Source: Ceraceosorus guamensis (lineage: Eukaryota > Basidiomycota > Exobasidiomycetes > Ceraceosorales > Ceraceosoraceae). From it: a DNA stretch of 64,000 nucleotides. The stretch spans positions 1 through 64,000 of the forward strand of contig NW_020290042.1 of the NCBI RefSeq assembly GCF_003144195.1, given 5' to 3'. Within the stretch, counting starts at the first letter, position 1. Every line of letters starts with the position of its first letter. The notes beneath the pieces are model-generated. The model was not told the DNA's origin, did not search any database, and saw only the letters and a program-made list of their open reading frames with translations. Shown piece by piece: positions 22,306 to 34,500 of the stretch. A program made the position numbers and the translations under genes.

Positions 22306-23905
22306 TCAGGCTTGAGCACGCATCTTTGAGCGCTTTCCAGTCTGAGCTTGGAAACCGGATCTGATGGTGGTGACGGATCTTTGAGATCCGCAAGCCTCGC
22401 AAGCAATGAAGAAGATCCTGTTTTCCTTTTTCAAAATGGTCCGGGGAGACTTGCAGGTCTTGCAAGTCACGTATTCCACTGCGAGCCCGAGCGTGCAAGG
22501 CAGTCATATTAGCAACAAGCCACAGGCACCTCGAAAAATTGAGCGTAACACCGAAATACTCACGAATGTACCTTCGAAGCACATTTTCGATCTGCTTGGG
22601 CTGGAAACGTCCCTTGATGATGAGTCTCTGAGAGCCGTCCACCGATCCTTCCGTTCCCAATTCCGAAAGCAGATATTGGATGACGTGCTCTGGCTGTCTG
22701 TGCATTCTCTTGCAAATTTCCACCACATTGCCAAACATGGTCTTTTTGGATCCGTCACGCGTGACGGAAGGAGGTACGATGCTGTACTTCTTCTTCTCGC
22801 CCGCCAAGGCGGGATTTTGGGCTCTGAGGGTGGAGAACACACGACCGAGCAGCTAAAGATGCAGGAGAGAGGAAGTCAGTGATCTTGAACAGGCATGGCA
22901 TACAGATTGCGGCTCATCGACTATACTTACCTCTTGGTACGTGTAGTCTCTGTCAGTGCCGTGCCAAGTCTCCACCACCTCGCGAGCTTCGACATCTTCC
23001 TCTCCATCCTCTGCTTTGAAAGGGTCATCGCCCAAATCCTCGTCATCAGCGCCAGCCCCATCCGCGCCATCCGCTGCAGCTGCGCCTGTCTTCGCGCCCT
23101 CATCCTGCAACTCCTTCTCGAAAGCTTCCAAATCGAAGCCTGCTTTCTTGGACTTCTTGGGCTTCTTCTTCATGTCTCCGAACTGAGCAGATTGCAGCCA
23201 GCATGGGTGCGACAGAAAATCAGTGCGCGCGATATAGAGCAGAACGTGGCGACATTTGGCTCGCTCTCCCTGTGAATGGCGGGACTCACGTCGAGATCGC
23301 CGCCCTCGGCGCCATCAGCAGCTGTGGTCGTCTCTGTTGGGGGTGCTCCCTCAGCTGATGGTGCGGGCGCGTCCTGCGATGTGAGCAGCAAAGCGAGTGT
23401 TAGCAAGAAACGCTACAGTGCCATGCTTGACGCAGAGTGCAGGAATCAACTGTGAAAAAGGACAGCGCAGTGCAACTGCAAGAAAGAGGCCCGACATTTG
23501 CATGACCTTTCGGGCAACACGTTGACCGCAAGGCTCCCAATGGCTCATCTATTCTTTCGCGCACTACAGAAAGAGTACCATCACCTTGATCAATAAGCTC
23601 ATCGGACTCACAAAGTCCAAATCGGCGGGGATAGCCTTCTTCTTTTTGCTCTTCTTCTTCAAGCCACCAAACATATCTTCATCCTCAGCGGACGGAGCAG
23701 CAGGGGCAGCCTCGGCAGTCGAAGCCAGGTCGTTGGTGGTGTTGACAGCAGGAGCTGCTGCTGCCGAAGCGTCGGAAGAAGCAGCCGGAGCTGCTGCTCC
23801 AGCAGCAGCAGCAGCATCGTCCAATGCGTCCAGCTCTGAAAGGTCCAGCTGCTTCTTGGCCTTCTTCTTCTTCAATGTTGGATCGAACAGCGGTGCGTCC
23901 GACAT
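22306..23905 (-). CDS. SUI3: Translation initiation factor eIF2 subunit beta
   Basis: 363-residue subunit of eIF2, which brings Met-tRNAi to the 40S ribosome. Exons 23905-23612, 23373-23290, 23182-22931, 22852-22564 and 22478-22306, all in phase. Seen: three lysine blocks typical of eIF2-beta (LKKKKAKK near residue 11, LKKKSKKKK near residue 83, [10 protein letters not shown] near residue 130) that bind eIF5/eIF2B, acidic and Ala-rich linkers, the conserved core [56 protein letters not shown], and the C-terminal zinc ribbon VTCKTCKSP...[10 protein letters not shown]. The gene faces CK2-beta end to end. Confidence 0.95.
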
Positions 23906-24845
23906 CTTTGCTCTGAGCTGGAGTTGTGCTTCTTGCGAAGGGATATTTCAAATGAGGTCTATTGCTGGCGTGGTCAATGTGCTTCGAGATCGAAGGTAGC
24001 ACGATGGCGTGGTGGTGGGACAAGAGCATCTGTTGCTATCAAATTTGGCTCTCAGAGGGCCAGGGAGCGTCACGAGTCATGTGCGTCCGGCGCATCGTCT
24101 CTCGAGAATATTCGAATTTGAATCACGTGACGGGACTTGCAACCTCGCTTCGATCGGGATTCGCCACTCGTGACTTGAAATTCAAAAGTACTCAACACTC
24201 GAGCACGCCGCTGTGTCCACGGCAGCCTCAAGCACGGAAGCACGGATAGCATGAAGTTGTGCCTGTGCTTGGCTCAAGCTAAGGAACTCATGCGGTCACG
24301 ACTCCTTCAGCGACCGCGGACATTGAAGAAGGACAATCGTGAGAGCAGCCATCGATCGAGGTAGTCTTCAATTGCAACCTCCGCGCGAACGTGACCCAGC
24401 TGACGAGGCAAAAGTCACTATCGATCGAGGGCAATTCTCGCCGAGGCGTGCAGATGCACAGGATACGGTAACAGCTTAAGCGAGAACGAAGCTTGCTTAA
24501 TCTGTGGGAGCAAGAAGGCACATTCGTCAAGCGCTGGTGTCGAGAATTCGATACCGTTACTGTGCGCAGCCAGAGCCAGAGACTTGGTGGCAGCTAGGTG
24601 ACTCGTGTTTGTGTTGGATTGCATGCACGAAAGACATCGATCAATGCGGTGGTCGGTCAACATCAAGAAGGATGCTCGATCAAAGTCAAGGCGAAGCTCG
24701 AGTCAGAGTGCAACTCCGAGTCGGAGCAGCTTGGTCACGAAGTCGAGGTCAAGAAAGTGGACCGTTGAGATTTGTTGATTGCTTTGCCGCATTATTCGCG
24801 GAGAACTAGTCTCGAGTCCCTGTGACTGAATCAAAGCTTGCGGTT

Positions 24846-24893
24846 GCTCTGCTCTGCTCTGCTCTGCTCTGCTCTGCACGCACGCACGCACGC
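24846..24893 (+). repeat. Compound microsatellite (GCTCT)6 then (ACGC)4
   Basis: Six exact GCTCT pentamers (24846-24875) run straight into about four ACGC/GCAC tetramers. Lies in the eIF2-beta / aldehyde dehydrogenase spacer. Confidence 0.9.
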
Positions 24894-25476
24894 TTCGTTG
24901 AGCGTGCGTTCACACACAAAGCGCAGCAGCAATTGCGGGTGGACGGGACAACAACCCCGCAAATGGATGGTTGCGCGCTGTACTGCAGCTGTACCGCGGT
25001 GCACAGCATGCAGCTCACTGATCACGAACCTCGCATGTGTAATGATGATGATTCTTGATTGCTTTTCGCGCCTGTCCCGCAGTCAATCAAGTCACAGGAA
25101 CCAGCTTCCGTGATTTCCATGCCTGCTCTCTATCGAGACGCTCATCATCTATACCTTGACTCGGAGGTGCAGACACACATGTACTAACTGCGCTTGGTCG
25201 CGCAAGACTGGTCGAGTGCGTGCTGACCACTGCTTCCCAAATACACACCCGCCCCAGCAGCTGCAAACGACTGTGTGGCTTGGCGGCGCAGTCTTTGAGT
25301 GTCAGAGCTAAGAGGCTGTCGACTGTCGGCTGTCGGCAGTCGACCGACCACGTCATGCAGAGCTACTTCTTTCCAGCTTTGGTGTCAGCCTTCCAGCTTT
25401 CTCCGCGGAGGTGCACGCTTCTTTCTAGCTGATGACGAGTGGAGCATGATGCGTCCCAGACACTGCCCCGCACTTC

Positions 25477-25482
25477 TATATA
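25477..25482 (+). promoter_or_regulatory. TATA-like box upstream of aldehyde dehydrogenase
   Basis: TATATA within CTTCTATATACAGC, about 270 bases before the proposed start codon, in a pyrimidine-rich leader. Position is plausible for a fungal core promoter; no transcript data. Confidence 0.3.
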
Positions 25483-25752
25483 CAGCCTCCTTCCATAAGC
25501 ATGCTCCCTTCCACCCACCCACCCTCCTCCTCCTCCTCGCTAACCCTGGACTAGTCAGCCGTGACTGACACCGAGCGTATTTGCCTCACCGTGGTTCAAG
25601 TCCCCTCCCTCTATTGCGCACCACTCCAGCTTCCTTCCTATCTGGGCTATCAGACGCTGGAGCCGCTAGCTGCCACCATGACAACAGCATCACTTTACAA
25701 AGGCCTGCCCCTACCATGCATCATTGGTGTGTAGACCGAGCAATAGGAGCGG

Positions 25753-27895
25753 ATGGCCTCGCTGACCTGCCTTGCCCCCTATCATGGGTCAGACAATGCG
25801 GCTCATGAGACAAACTCCACCTACTCGGTAGCCTCTTTGATCGAACCGGGACAAGAGCAGAAGAAGGTGTATGCGGCCTCGACCGCGGACGTGGAGGCCG
25901 CCGTTGCGTCCAGCAAGAGGGCCTTTGCAGGGTGGAGAGACACGCCAGTCACAGCCAGAAGATCTATCCTGCTCAAAGCTTCTCACTTGTTCAAGGAGAG
26001 GATTCCGGAATTGATCGGGGTGGAGACGGAAGAGACTAGCTCGGGCACTGGATTTGCTGGCTACGAGATTGCTGTGCTCGCCAGCGACCTGCTCGAGGAA
26101 ACTGCCTGTGCCATGAATCAGGCCTTGAGAGGAGGTGAGCTGCAGGAGAGCTGTTTGTATGCACTCGCTTTTTTGCCTTACCACGTTTGCATATCCTCCA
26201 ACCGCTAGAGACGGCTCCTACTGATCCTACCGGCAAGCAGATGATCATGGAGCGCGTGCCATTTGGCTGTGTCCTGGGGATCGGTCAGTGAATGCTCCAT
26301 AACGTTCCAAACTGCACCTCATGTGAACTAAGATACTCTCCAACTCCCTAGCTCCTTGGAATGCACCGGTCGTGCTCGGTCTGCGCTCAGTGATCGGCGC
26401 GATAGCAGCAGGCAACGTCGCCATCATGAAGACGTCCGAGTACAGTCCCACCGTTCACACAGCTCTGGCGCAAGTCCTCATCGACGCAGGCTTGCCAAAG
26501 GGCGTGCTCAACGTGCTTCACGTCGACCCGAAGGATGCGCCCTCCGTGATTGATGCGCTGATCGGTCATGAATTCGTCAGAAAGGTGAGTTTGTGTCGCG
26601 GACCGTAGGCACACAAAGAATGAATGTAGGCTCACTGCCAAGCTGCCACAGATAAACTTTACGGGTTCCACGCGCGTGGGTCGTATCATTGCGCAAGTAG
26701 CTGCAAAGTATCTCAAGCCCCTTACCCTTGAGTTGGGAGGAAAGAATCCGATCGTCATTACTGAAAACGCAGATCTGGATTTAGCTGCAAACAATGTCAT
26801 GTGAGCACCCCGCCGGGACCGTAGCGGAAACGCTTCAGCTGGGTTGGGACGTCGCCAGTCATCTGCAGAGCTCATCCCTGCCTCCTCATTTGCTTCCTTG
26901 CAGCTTCGGCGGGTTCTTGCACCAGGGGCAAATCTGCATGTCTGCCTCCAACAGTGAGTTGACAGTGGCGCGACTTTGCGAGAATGTGAGACTGAAGCGT
27001 CAAGGCCACGCTCTTCCGATTTTTCAATTAGTCTTCATTCACGAGAGCGTTCTCGATGCCGTATCACAAAAGATTGCAGCCTTAATATCCGAGAACAGCG
27101 GCTTGATTCGCGCCTCGAACCAACCGACTGACCTGGGCAACGACAAATCGCACCGGCTGCGTGGTCTTTTCAATAGGGCATCCCTAGAGCGCGCTCAGGA
27201 CTTGCTCAAAGATGCTCAAGAGCACGGAGCCAAGCTCGTCGCTGGCGAGCAAAAGGCTGGAGAGACCAACGGGACCGCGTTCCAGCCCCATATCCTCTCA
27301 GGTGTGAGCCAGAAGGCTCGTTTGTACCGGGAAGAAGCTTTTGCTCCTCGTGAGTCGTCTTGAGATGATGCAGCGTTGCTCGATACACGATGCCCATGTA
27401 CAGACGTCTTCCCTCTGTTCGTAGTCCTGGCTCTCATACCTTACAAGAGCGAAGAAGAAGTCCTCAACATCATCAACGAATCCGAGTATGGATTGTCGGC
27501 GAGCGTCTATTCAACTAATCACGCTCAAGCGTGGCGACTTGCCAGGGCTATCGAGAGCGGTGCTGTCCACATCAATGGTCAAACGTGAGTTCTTGTATGC
27601 GAAGAAGCCTTTGCGAATGCTTGCTGACACGTATCTGCCTTTTGCTCAGCGTCCATGACTCCCAAGACGTGGTCCACGGAGGCGTGAAAGCGAGTGGCTA
27701 TGGCAGATTGTGAGTGGTCATAGACATCAACAGAAAAGGTGATCGACATCGTCTGAGGGTGCACAGCTGATGAGGTGTCATCTGTCACCTTCGACCCGTA
27801 GCAACGGAGCCGAAGGCATTCGAGAATTTACCCAGTTGAAAGTCATCACTATTGCTGCTGGAGGTGGTACCAAGATGCCTTTCACCATGATGTGA
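25753..27895 (+). CDS. NAD(P)-dependent aldehyde dehydrogenase (salicylaldehyde/vanillin-type)
   Basis: 506-residue aldehyde dehydrogenase that oxidises an aldehyde to the acid. Nine exons: 25753-26134, 26209-26283, 26352-26584, 26652-26800, 26904-26953, 27032-27349, 27425-27584, 27650-27709 and 27802-27895. Seen: [14 protein letters not shown] with the Asn that stabilises the intermediate, [10 protein letters not shown] coenzyme loop, LELGGKNP with the general-base Glu, [13 protein letters not shown] with the catalytic Cys, a basic HSHRLR-like variant in the late core, [12 protein letters not shown], and [21 protein letters not shown] at the C-terminus. The overall pattern is that of aromatic-aldehyde enzymes, but substrate assignment is inference. 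No signal peptide; likely cytosolic. Confidence 0.9.
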
Positions 27896-28491
27896 TTCTG
27901 CGCTTCTGTATTTGGCTTGAGCATGCAGCAACAGACGTGGGGTCGATTTTGTACATCTTGCTTATTTAAGCGTGTTGTACCTACCAGCGGTCGTATCTCT
28001 TTGCGAAAGGCATCAGATGAGATCATGAGCGTCTGACTGTACCTGCATTCGTGAGGAGGCGGGATCTGATGATGGTGTGCTCACGGTGAATGGGTACAAT
28101 CGTGAATCAGAAGCATGAAAGTCAAGTAGGCTTGCACAAGCCGGGACAAGCGGCTGTCTACACGCATGGTCACGTGGTGTAATTTGCGCGCGATTCCGCA
28201 AGCGCTCTTGGAAACCCGCACTCGTGACTGACATCTGGTAGTCACCCGGCCTGGCATTTCTTCGTTTCCTGATCCTCTTTGGGCCACACCACTGGACTTC
28301 CGCCAGTAAAGATACTCACACTTCATCTCTCTCAGCTTTTCGATAATACCAGGTCACTGCTTCGACTTTGAGTGCGACTGAGGCGGTGGAAACGACTGTG
28401 AACCTCATCCGCATCGTCTTGTGACCACGGCGTCGACTTCATCATTCGACGCGCTATTCACGGCACCTTCCTGAACATCAAATACGCGGCC
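27896..28491. other. Spacer, aldehyde dehydrogenase to Miro
   Basis: About 600 bases with no gene. A CACTCGTGACTGAC motif is at 28219-28232, about 260 bases before the Miro start. Confidence 0.5.
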
Positions 28492-31045
28492 ATGAGGTCA
28501 GACGTGAGGATCGTCTTGGCGGGAGATGCGGGAGTAGGCAAATCGACGCTCATTACGAGCTTGATCAAGGAAACATTCGTCGAGAGGGTACAGAAGAGGA
28601 TACCGGAGATCACGTTGCCCAGCGATGTGTGTCCAGAAGGAGTCAGCACAAAGATCATCGACACTTGTTGTGAGTGCCGCCTAGGTGACGCACCTGCTGA
28701 TTTGAACGTGCATCATCAGCGTCAGCCTGCTCTGCTGCCAATATGTACGGCCGAAGACATGCGCCATCTTCTAACTGAACCCTTCTTTCGTATACTTGCA
28801 CCGCTCTTGCAGCTGGACCTGAAGATCGAGGTCACCTGGATTCGGAATTGCGGAGGGCGTCGGTCATCTGTATGGTGTACTCGGTAGCGCACGCATCCAC
28901 GTTCGAACGCCTGCCAACCTACTGGTTGCCCTATATCCGGTCACTAGGCGTCAACGTTCCGGTCATCCTGGTGGGAAATCAGATCGATCAACGCACTTCG
29001 CCTTTGCCCAATTCGTTGCTCGAATCCGAATTGGCGCCGGTGATGGGCGAGTTCAAGGAGGTGGAGACTTGCGTAGAGTGTTCGAGCAAGCTATCGCTCA
29101 ACGTCAGCGAGGTCTTCTATTTCGCCCAGAAAGCCGTGCTCTACCCGACTGCGCCGCTCTACGACTCCAAGGCACACGCGCTCAAGCCCAACTGCGTAGA
29201 CGCTCTAAGACGGATATTCAGACTCTGCGACAGTGATAAAGATGGCTTGCTATCCGATGCTGAGCTCAACGACTTTCAAAGAAAGTGCTTCGACGCGCCG
29301 TTGCAGGCTAGCGAGCTGGAAGGCATCAAGGATTTGGTGTTGCAAGCTCCCGTTGCTGGAAACAGGTTTCCCTACGACGATCTGTCAGCCACTGGGTCCT
29401 TTTCAGATGCTGGGACTGCCACTGATAATACAGCAGGACCACACAATCACGCCATGGCTTCCAACTCTTCAAAGCGTCCTCATCCGCACTTGAGGGATTC
29501 CAGCCTTACGCTCTCTGGCTTTCTGTATCTCCACACGCTCTTCATTCAGCGAGGAAGGCTGGAAACGACTTGGACAGTGCTGCGCACGTTTGGGTACGGC
29601 TCGGACCTCTCTCTGCAAGAGTCTTTCGTATCGCCCGCTTTCAATGTGCCGTCCGATTGTTCAGTGGAGCTTAGCCCGCATGGCTATCAGTTCTTGACGG
29701 ACGTCTTTGAAGCGCACGACAAAGATCGGGACGGCTCGCTGTCGAAGCGAGAGCTGTCAGCGCTCTTCTCTACCGTGCCAGCTACGCAAACGCATCTTGC
29801 GGGAGCTCATCCTTGGAGCCAGGACTTTCCTCAGGGTACTACTGTCACCGACGAAGCTGGCAGGGTCACTCTGCAGGGCTGGCTTGCGCAGTGGAGCATG
29901 ACCACACTTTTGGAGCCGCGGACTACATTAGCTTGGCTCGCTTATCTTGGCTACCCCTCTCTCATCGCTTCGGCCTCCGCATCGCCCTCCTCGAATGCCA
30001 CCGCAAGAGGGACTGGTGCAGGGGCGGCTGCGGCTGGGCGCTCGGGTAACAGTACGAGTGCCAGTTCGCTGGGCAAAGGCGGCAGGTCAAAGTCGAATTC
30101 GGGAGCCTCGGCACGCCCAGCGGACACGACGACCGCGCTGCAATTGACAAATCCGCGCAGAGTCGACAAGAAAAAGAAGGGGAAGTTGCAGAGAAATGTC
30201 TTGCTGGCTTATGTGGTCGGCGCGGCTGGGAGCGGCAAGAGCTCGATTTTGAGAAATATGGTTGGTAGTGCCTTCGAAGAGACATACCAGCCTACTGGAA
30301 GGAGCTGCAGCGTCGTCTGTGGCATCGAGCAGGGTGGCGCAGAAAAGTATCTCGTCGTGAGTCGGAGGCGCGCGTCAAGGCCTGACCTGATCAGTGCGCT
30401 CATTGCACGCTGCTCCTCCTTTTCATTCGTCAGCTCCAAGAATTTGGCTCGAGATATGAATCTGAAGCTTTGCGCAACGCGGCCAAGGTGTCCGCAGCAG
30501 ACATTGTCCTGTTCGTCTACGACAGCTCCGACACGAACTCTTTCTCCTACATTTCCAATTTGCGCCAGAGGTATCCAACCCTCACGCAGTGTCCGTCTCT
30601 TTTCATCGCCACCAAAGCCGACCTCGACTTGGCGCAACAGCGACACGAAGTGCAGCCCCACGTGTACTGCTCCAAGCTGGGCTTGAAAATACCCGGACTG
30701 GGCAATGGTGCCGGGCCTCTCAACATCTCGATCCGAACGGGGGAAGTAGCAGATCTGTTTCAGGTGGTCTGCGCGACAGCTTTGAACCCGCGCGGAGCTA
30801 TACCGGGCGGAGACAATTCGACCGGAGCGCTTGGATTTGGTGGTACGAAGACTCGGTGGGCCTTTTACTTTTCGGTGGTTCTGATAGGAGGCGGTCTGAG
30901 CGCTTGGATGCTCAGAGGCTGGAGAGGCAACGGCACGTTCAATGTGGGATTGGGCGCCGTCTTTAGAGATTGGAGCAAGGCTGGACCTCCCGCTGGTTGG
31001 CTAGCATGGATCTGGAACGGCGTTCCGAATCCTACCAACGCTTGA
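28492..31045 (+). CDS. GEM1: Mitochondrial Rho GTPase Miro/Gem1
   Basis: 777-residue tail-anchored outer-membrane GTPase that governs mitochondrial shape, inheritance and ER contacts. Exons 28492-28669, 28813-30356 and 30434-31045. Seen: first GTPase domain with P-loop GDAGVGKST (about residues 11-19), GPEDRGHLDSELRRAS switch region, and NQID in place of the usual NKxD; two calcium-binding EF-hands (CDSDKDGLLSDAEL and HDKDRDGSLSKREL); second GTPase domain with P-loop GAAGSGKSS and ATKAD; and a hydrophobic C-terminal anchor WAFYFSVVLIGGGLSAWML followed by a tail longer than usual. It is over 100 residues longer than yeast Gem1, mainly through a Ser/Asn-rich linker after EF-hand 1 and a Ser/Gly/Ala linker before the second GTPase domain. 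Confidence 0.94.
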
Positions 31046-31562
31046 GCGGTGCTGCTGAACGTCACCTTATGTTATACCCTCGCTTTCGTATCAAATCCTG
31101 CAAGCATTTGATCAAGAAAGCAGCGCCATGCTGTTCGAAGTGTGACTTTCAGGCTTGCGACACGATGTGAGGCACCACTGACCTTCCGAATAGTCTTACA
31201 CAATGCACCTTGAAGCAGACAAGAAACTTGCACGTTTTGGCGCGGGCGATCGGCTTTGGACGTGAAGGTGGAATATGACACCTGAGACTTAGCCAAGACT
31301 CTCCCCTGAAAGCGAGTCGAATAGTTGGCAATTAAAGAGCTGAGATGTGCTTGCGATTACTAAGCGCACCACAAAAGCAAGAAGAGATATGCGATTGCTT
31401 TGAAGAGGTGAGCTGGATCTATACAAACAAATGTGGACGCTAGCCTGGAAGAGATACAATGGTGTTCGCTTGGACACTGTCGGGAAGACAAAAGCCAGCA
31501 AGAGTCTGTCTGCATGATCACAGCTGAGCTCGGTGTGATACGCTTCATTTGGGTAAGAGACT
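31046..31562. other. Convergent spacer, Miro / sacsin-like
   Basis: About 520 bases between convergent stops; no gene recognised. Confidence 0.5.
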
Positions 31563-34500
31563 CTAGGACATGAGCTGCTGTCGCTCCCGTTGACACTTGG
31601 CGACCAGAGCAGCCATGGGCAGGAAGAATTCTTCCGCAATCGACTGCATGTACCACTCGTGCTGCGAGTCGTGTTGAGCGACAAGATTGTGAGCGACTTC
31701 ATGGGCCACGGAGCTTGCTGTGCTGATGAGCGCCACCGTAAGGTTGTTATTCTTCACCTGTTCGTCGTGCCAAGCCAGGTAGTAGCGAAGATTGAAGAAA
31801 AGATGACCGCCCCGATTGAACGCTACCGCAGGGCCAACTACGTCGCAGAAGACGCTGATAGCGCGAGGGTCAATGCCAAAGACATCCACGGCAACCGGCT
31901 TGAGGACTCGTGTGATGAAGCGTTTGAGTGCTGCTCCATTACGATCCATAGTCTGTCGTGGATCCAGCTCTGGAGAAAGGTATACCGAAGTTTCTGCAAC
32001 GTGACCAACGAGCTTGAGATTCGCACCCGTCGTTTGATCGCAGTAAGTTTGCTCTGCTTCTTTGACCTGCGTTGATTGTCGTTCCGCTTCGATGCTCTGT
32101 GCATTTTCGGGTCGTGAGGCGTGAATGGCCTGCATAACGCTTTTGCGAATATCGGCCAAGCCAGAGGGTTGTTCTGCGTTCCCACTTCGCCCACCAGTGC
32201 CGAGAGGTAAGCTGCCTCCAACTCCAGACTGACCCTGACTGGATCGTCCAGCGGCGGCTATCAGTGAGTCGAAAGCACCGGGTAGACTTGGCCCGGGATC
32301 AATACTCGAGGTACCAGCTGCAAGAGAAGAGGGACCATCACGCTGTCGAGTGGTCGAGAGCCTGCTGCGCCAATTTGAGAGTATGCCACCGCCACCCGGC
32401 GTCTTCGTATCGGCAAACCCTGACTTCTCGTCTAGACCATCAATCTCTTTGGAACCACTCAATTCTCGTCCGATTTTTGAACCAGGTCCCGTCTTGGGAT
32501 AGGCATGCTTGGTCATCTCGGAAGCGGCGCGTTCCAAGTGATCGTCCCTGAGAGATCGTAAGAGGCTATCCACGTATTGGGGGTCCGCGTCAGGAAAGCG
32601 TGCGAGTACTTGACGCTGCCACTCAGCAAATTGAGCATCGCTGATAGGTGGTGGCTCCTTGGAACGCTCGATAGCTTCCAGCTCTGCGCGTTTACGCTCT
32701 TCGCGCGCCATAGCTTCGCGCTGGTCGCGTTGTGCTGCCTTGTGCTGAGCAATGATTTTGTCGACGTGGAAGCCACGTCGCTTGAGGGTCATGAGGCTTG
32801 CAGAAAGTAAAATGTGGTACAGCGGCACCATCTGAGCACCGCGCCTCCTGTTGATGATGTTGCGGGTGATGTGCTCAGCGACTTCGTATAGATCAGGATC
32901 ATTGACCAGATACAAGATCAATTTGCCACCCAGCAAGCCGCCCGTCGAGCTTGCCAGGGCAGTGCAGGCCGTCGCCCTGCTACTACTGATACCATGAAAG
33001 CGAAGCATTCGGGTGGAGCTCAAAGCGGGGACTTCAACCACCTCGAAGTTTGTCTCCTTCTTCAGCCATTCAACGTCTCGATGAATGTCTGACTTTGCAA
33101 GCTGCTGCTCAAAGAAGAAGAGGGGCGTGCGCTCAAGGATACGCTGACGGACTGCTTTGGTGGTAGGCGTATTGATCTGCGGGCGACCTTCGGTTCGCCA
33201 CTTCTGTTCAATGAGCGAGCTCAGAGCAGGAGAACCCAGCCGAGTGTAAAGTTCTTGCAAGCTGAAGGAGCGCGAAAAGCAAGCGTGAGCAGCAAGCGAG
33301 CCTGGGAAGCATCCAAAGCACACTTACGCGTCTTCCATGGGTGCGCAGTAGACCATAGACCCGAACAGCAAGTATGACGTCGGATCGTCATTGACCACGA
33401 TCTCGCTGGCAGCCTTCAGATGGACTAGAGAGCCCAACTCGTCGAGATCATCTACATCCTCGTCTGCAACCTTCTCGTCATCAGCCTTGGCTGTGCTCTC
33501 CACTCGCTTCGTAGCGAGCAAGAAGGGCGAGGCGCGCATCTCAGCACGAAGTTGCTGGCTGATCTGATTCCAGCTAGCTGCGATAGACCGAAGTATTCCC
33601 AGGTAGGCATCTTCGCCTGCGGCGAAAAAGCGGGCAGGTTGTCGCACAGCTCGAGCAGCTATCTCCTGCACGGTCGGTTGGGCGGTGACACCACATGCTC
33701 GGAGGAAAGGGACTGTCTCTGGCCCAAAGTCTATGTAGGAGAAGACGTCGGCCCACAGTGGCTCACTGCCGCTGCTAGGGTCGGCGACCGATGCAAAGTA
33801 GCAGTCCGAAGGCGCTTGCAGCGAAATATCTGGAGAGGCCTTGGCTTTCTCTTCGTGCGCAGCAACGCGAGTCTTGGTCTTAAGTATTGGGATGAATGGC
33901 GTGCTCTTCAAAGTCGCAAGTTGCGCACCAGAGAGCTCGCTCGTCCCGGCCAAGTACTCGAAGATACGCTTCGCGCGAGGTATTGTAGTCGTAATAGGCG
34001 GGTGTTGTTGCAAGGCTCGAAGGATTTTAGCGCCCGTAGGATGCTCACGCAAGCCCAGTTTGGCAATGTCCCTCTTTGCTAATTTCTGCTCGTCAACGAT
34101 CGCCAGGCCCAGGTGGAGGCTGCCAGAGGCTTTGAAAACTTCATTTGGACCCAGCAGGACGGGAGTCCGCTCTTCACCTTGAAGCGCTGGAACAAATGCG
34201 AAGCCGGCCATGCTGTCCCTAGAGTAGATGGGCGCGTACACGAGCTCAAAGTGCTTGAAAAAGTAGGCAAGCGCCTTCTCTCGACGTTCGATATCGTCAC
34301 TTGTCTTCGATGCTAACTCTAGGAGCTGCTCAGGCGGAGGGAATTTGAGCAGCCCCAGATTGAAGGCGAACTTGGCCTCCTCGGAAGTGGCTCGCCATGA
34401 CTTGCCAGGCCAGTCGAGCGTTGGTAGACCCAAGGCTATTAGCTCTTCAAGCGGCTCGTAAAGCTGAGAGGCAGTTCGTCTCGGTCCCTGCGTCTCGCCT

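Larger units (their letters stand above)
23906..25752. other. Long divergent spacer, eIF2-beta / aldehyde dehydrogenase
   Basis: About 1.85 kb with no recognised gene. It holds ACTCGTGACT-type motifs (24069-24079, 24165-24176, 24598-24607), a compound GCTCT/ACGC microsatellite (24846-24893), and a TATATA box 270 bases before the aldehyde dehydrogenase start. Confidence 0.5.

Noticed and set aside
25590-25605. GGTTCAAGTCC, a perfect tRNA B-box
   Set aside because: Flanking bases do not form a T stem and no A-box or cloverleaf is visible upstream.
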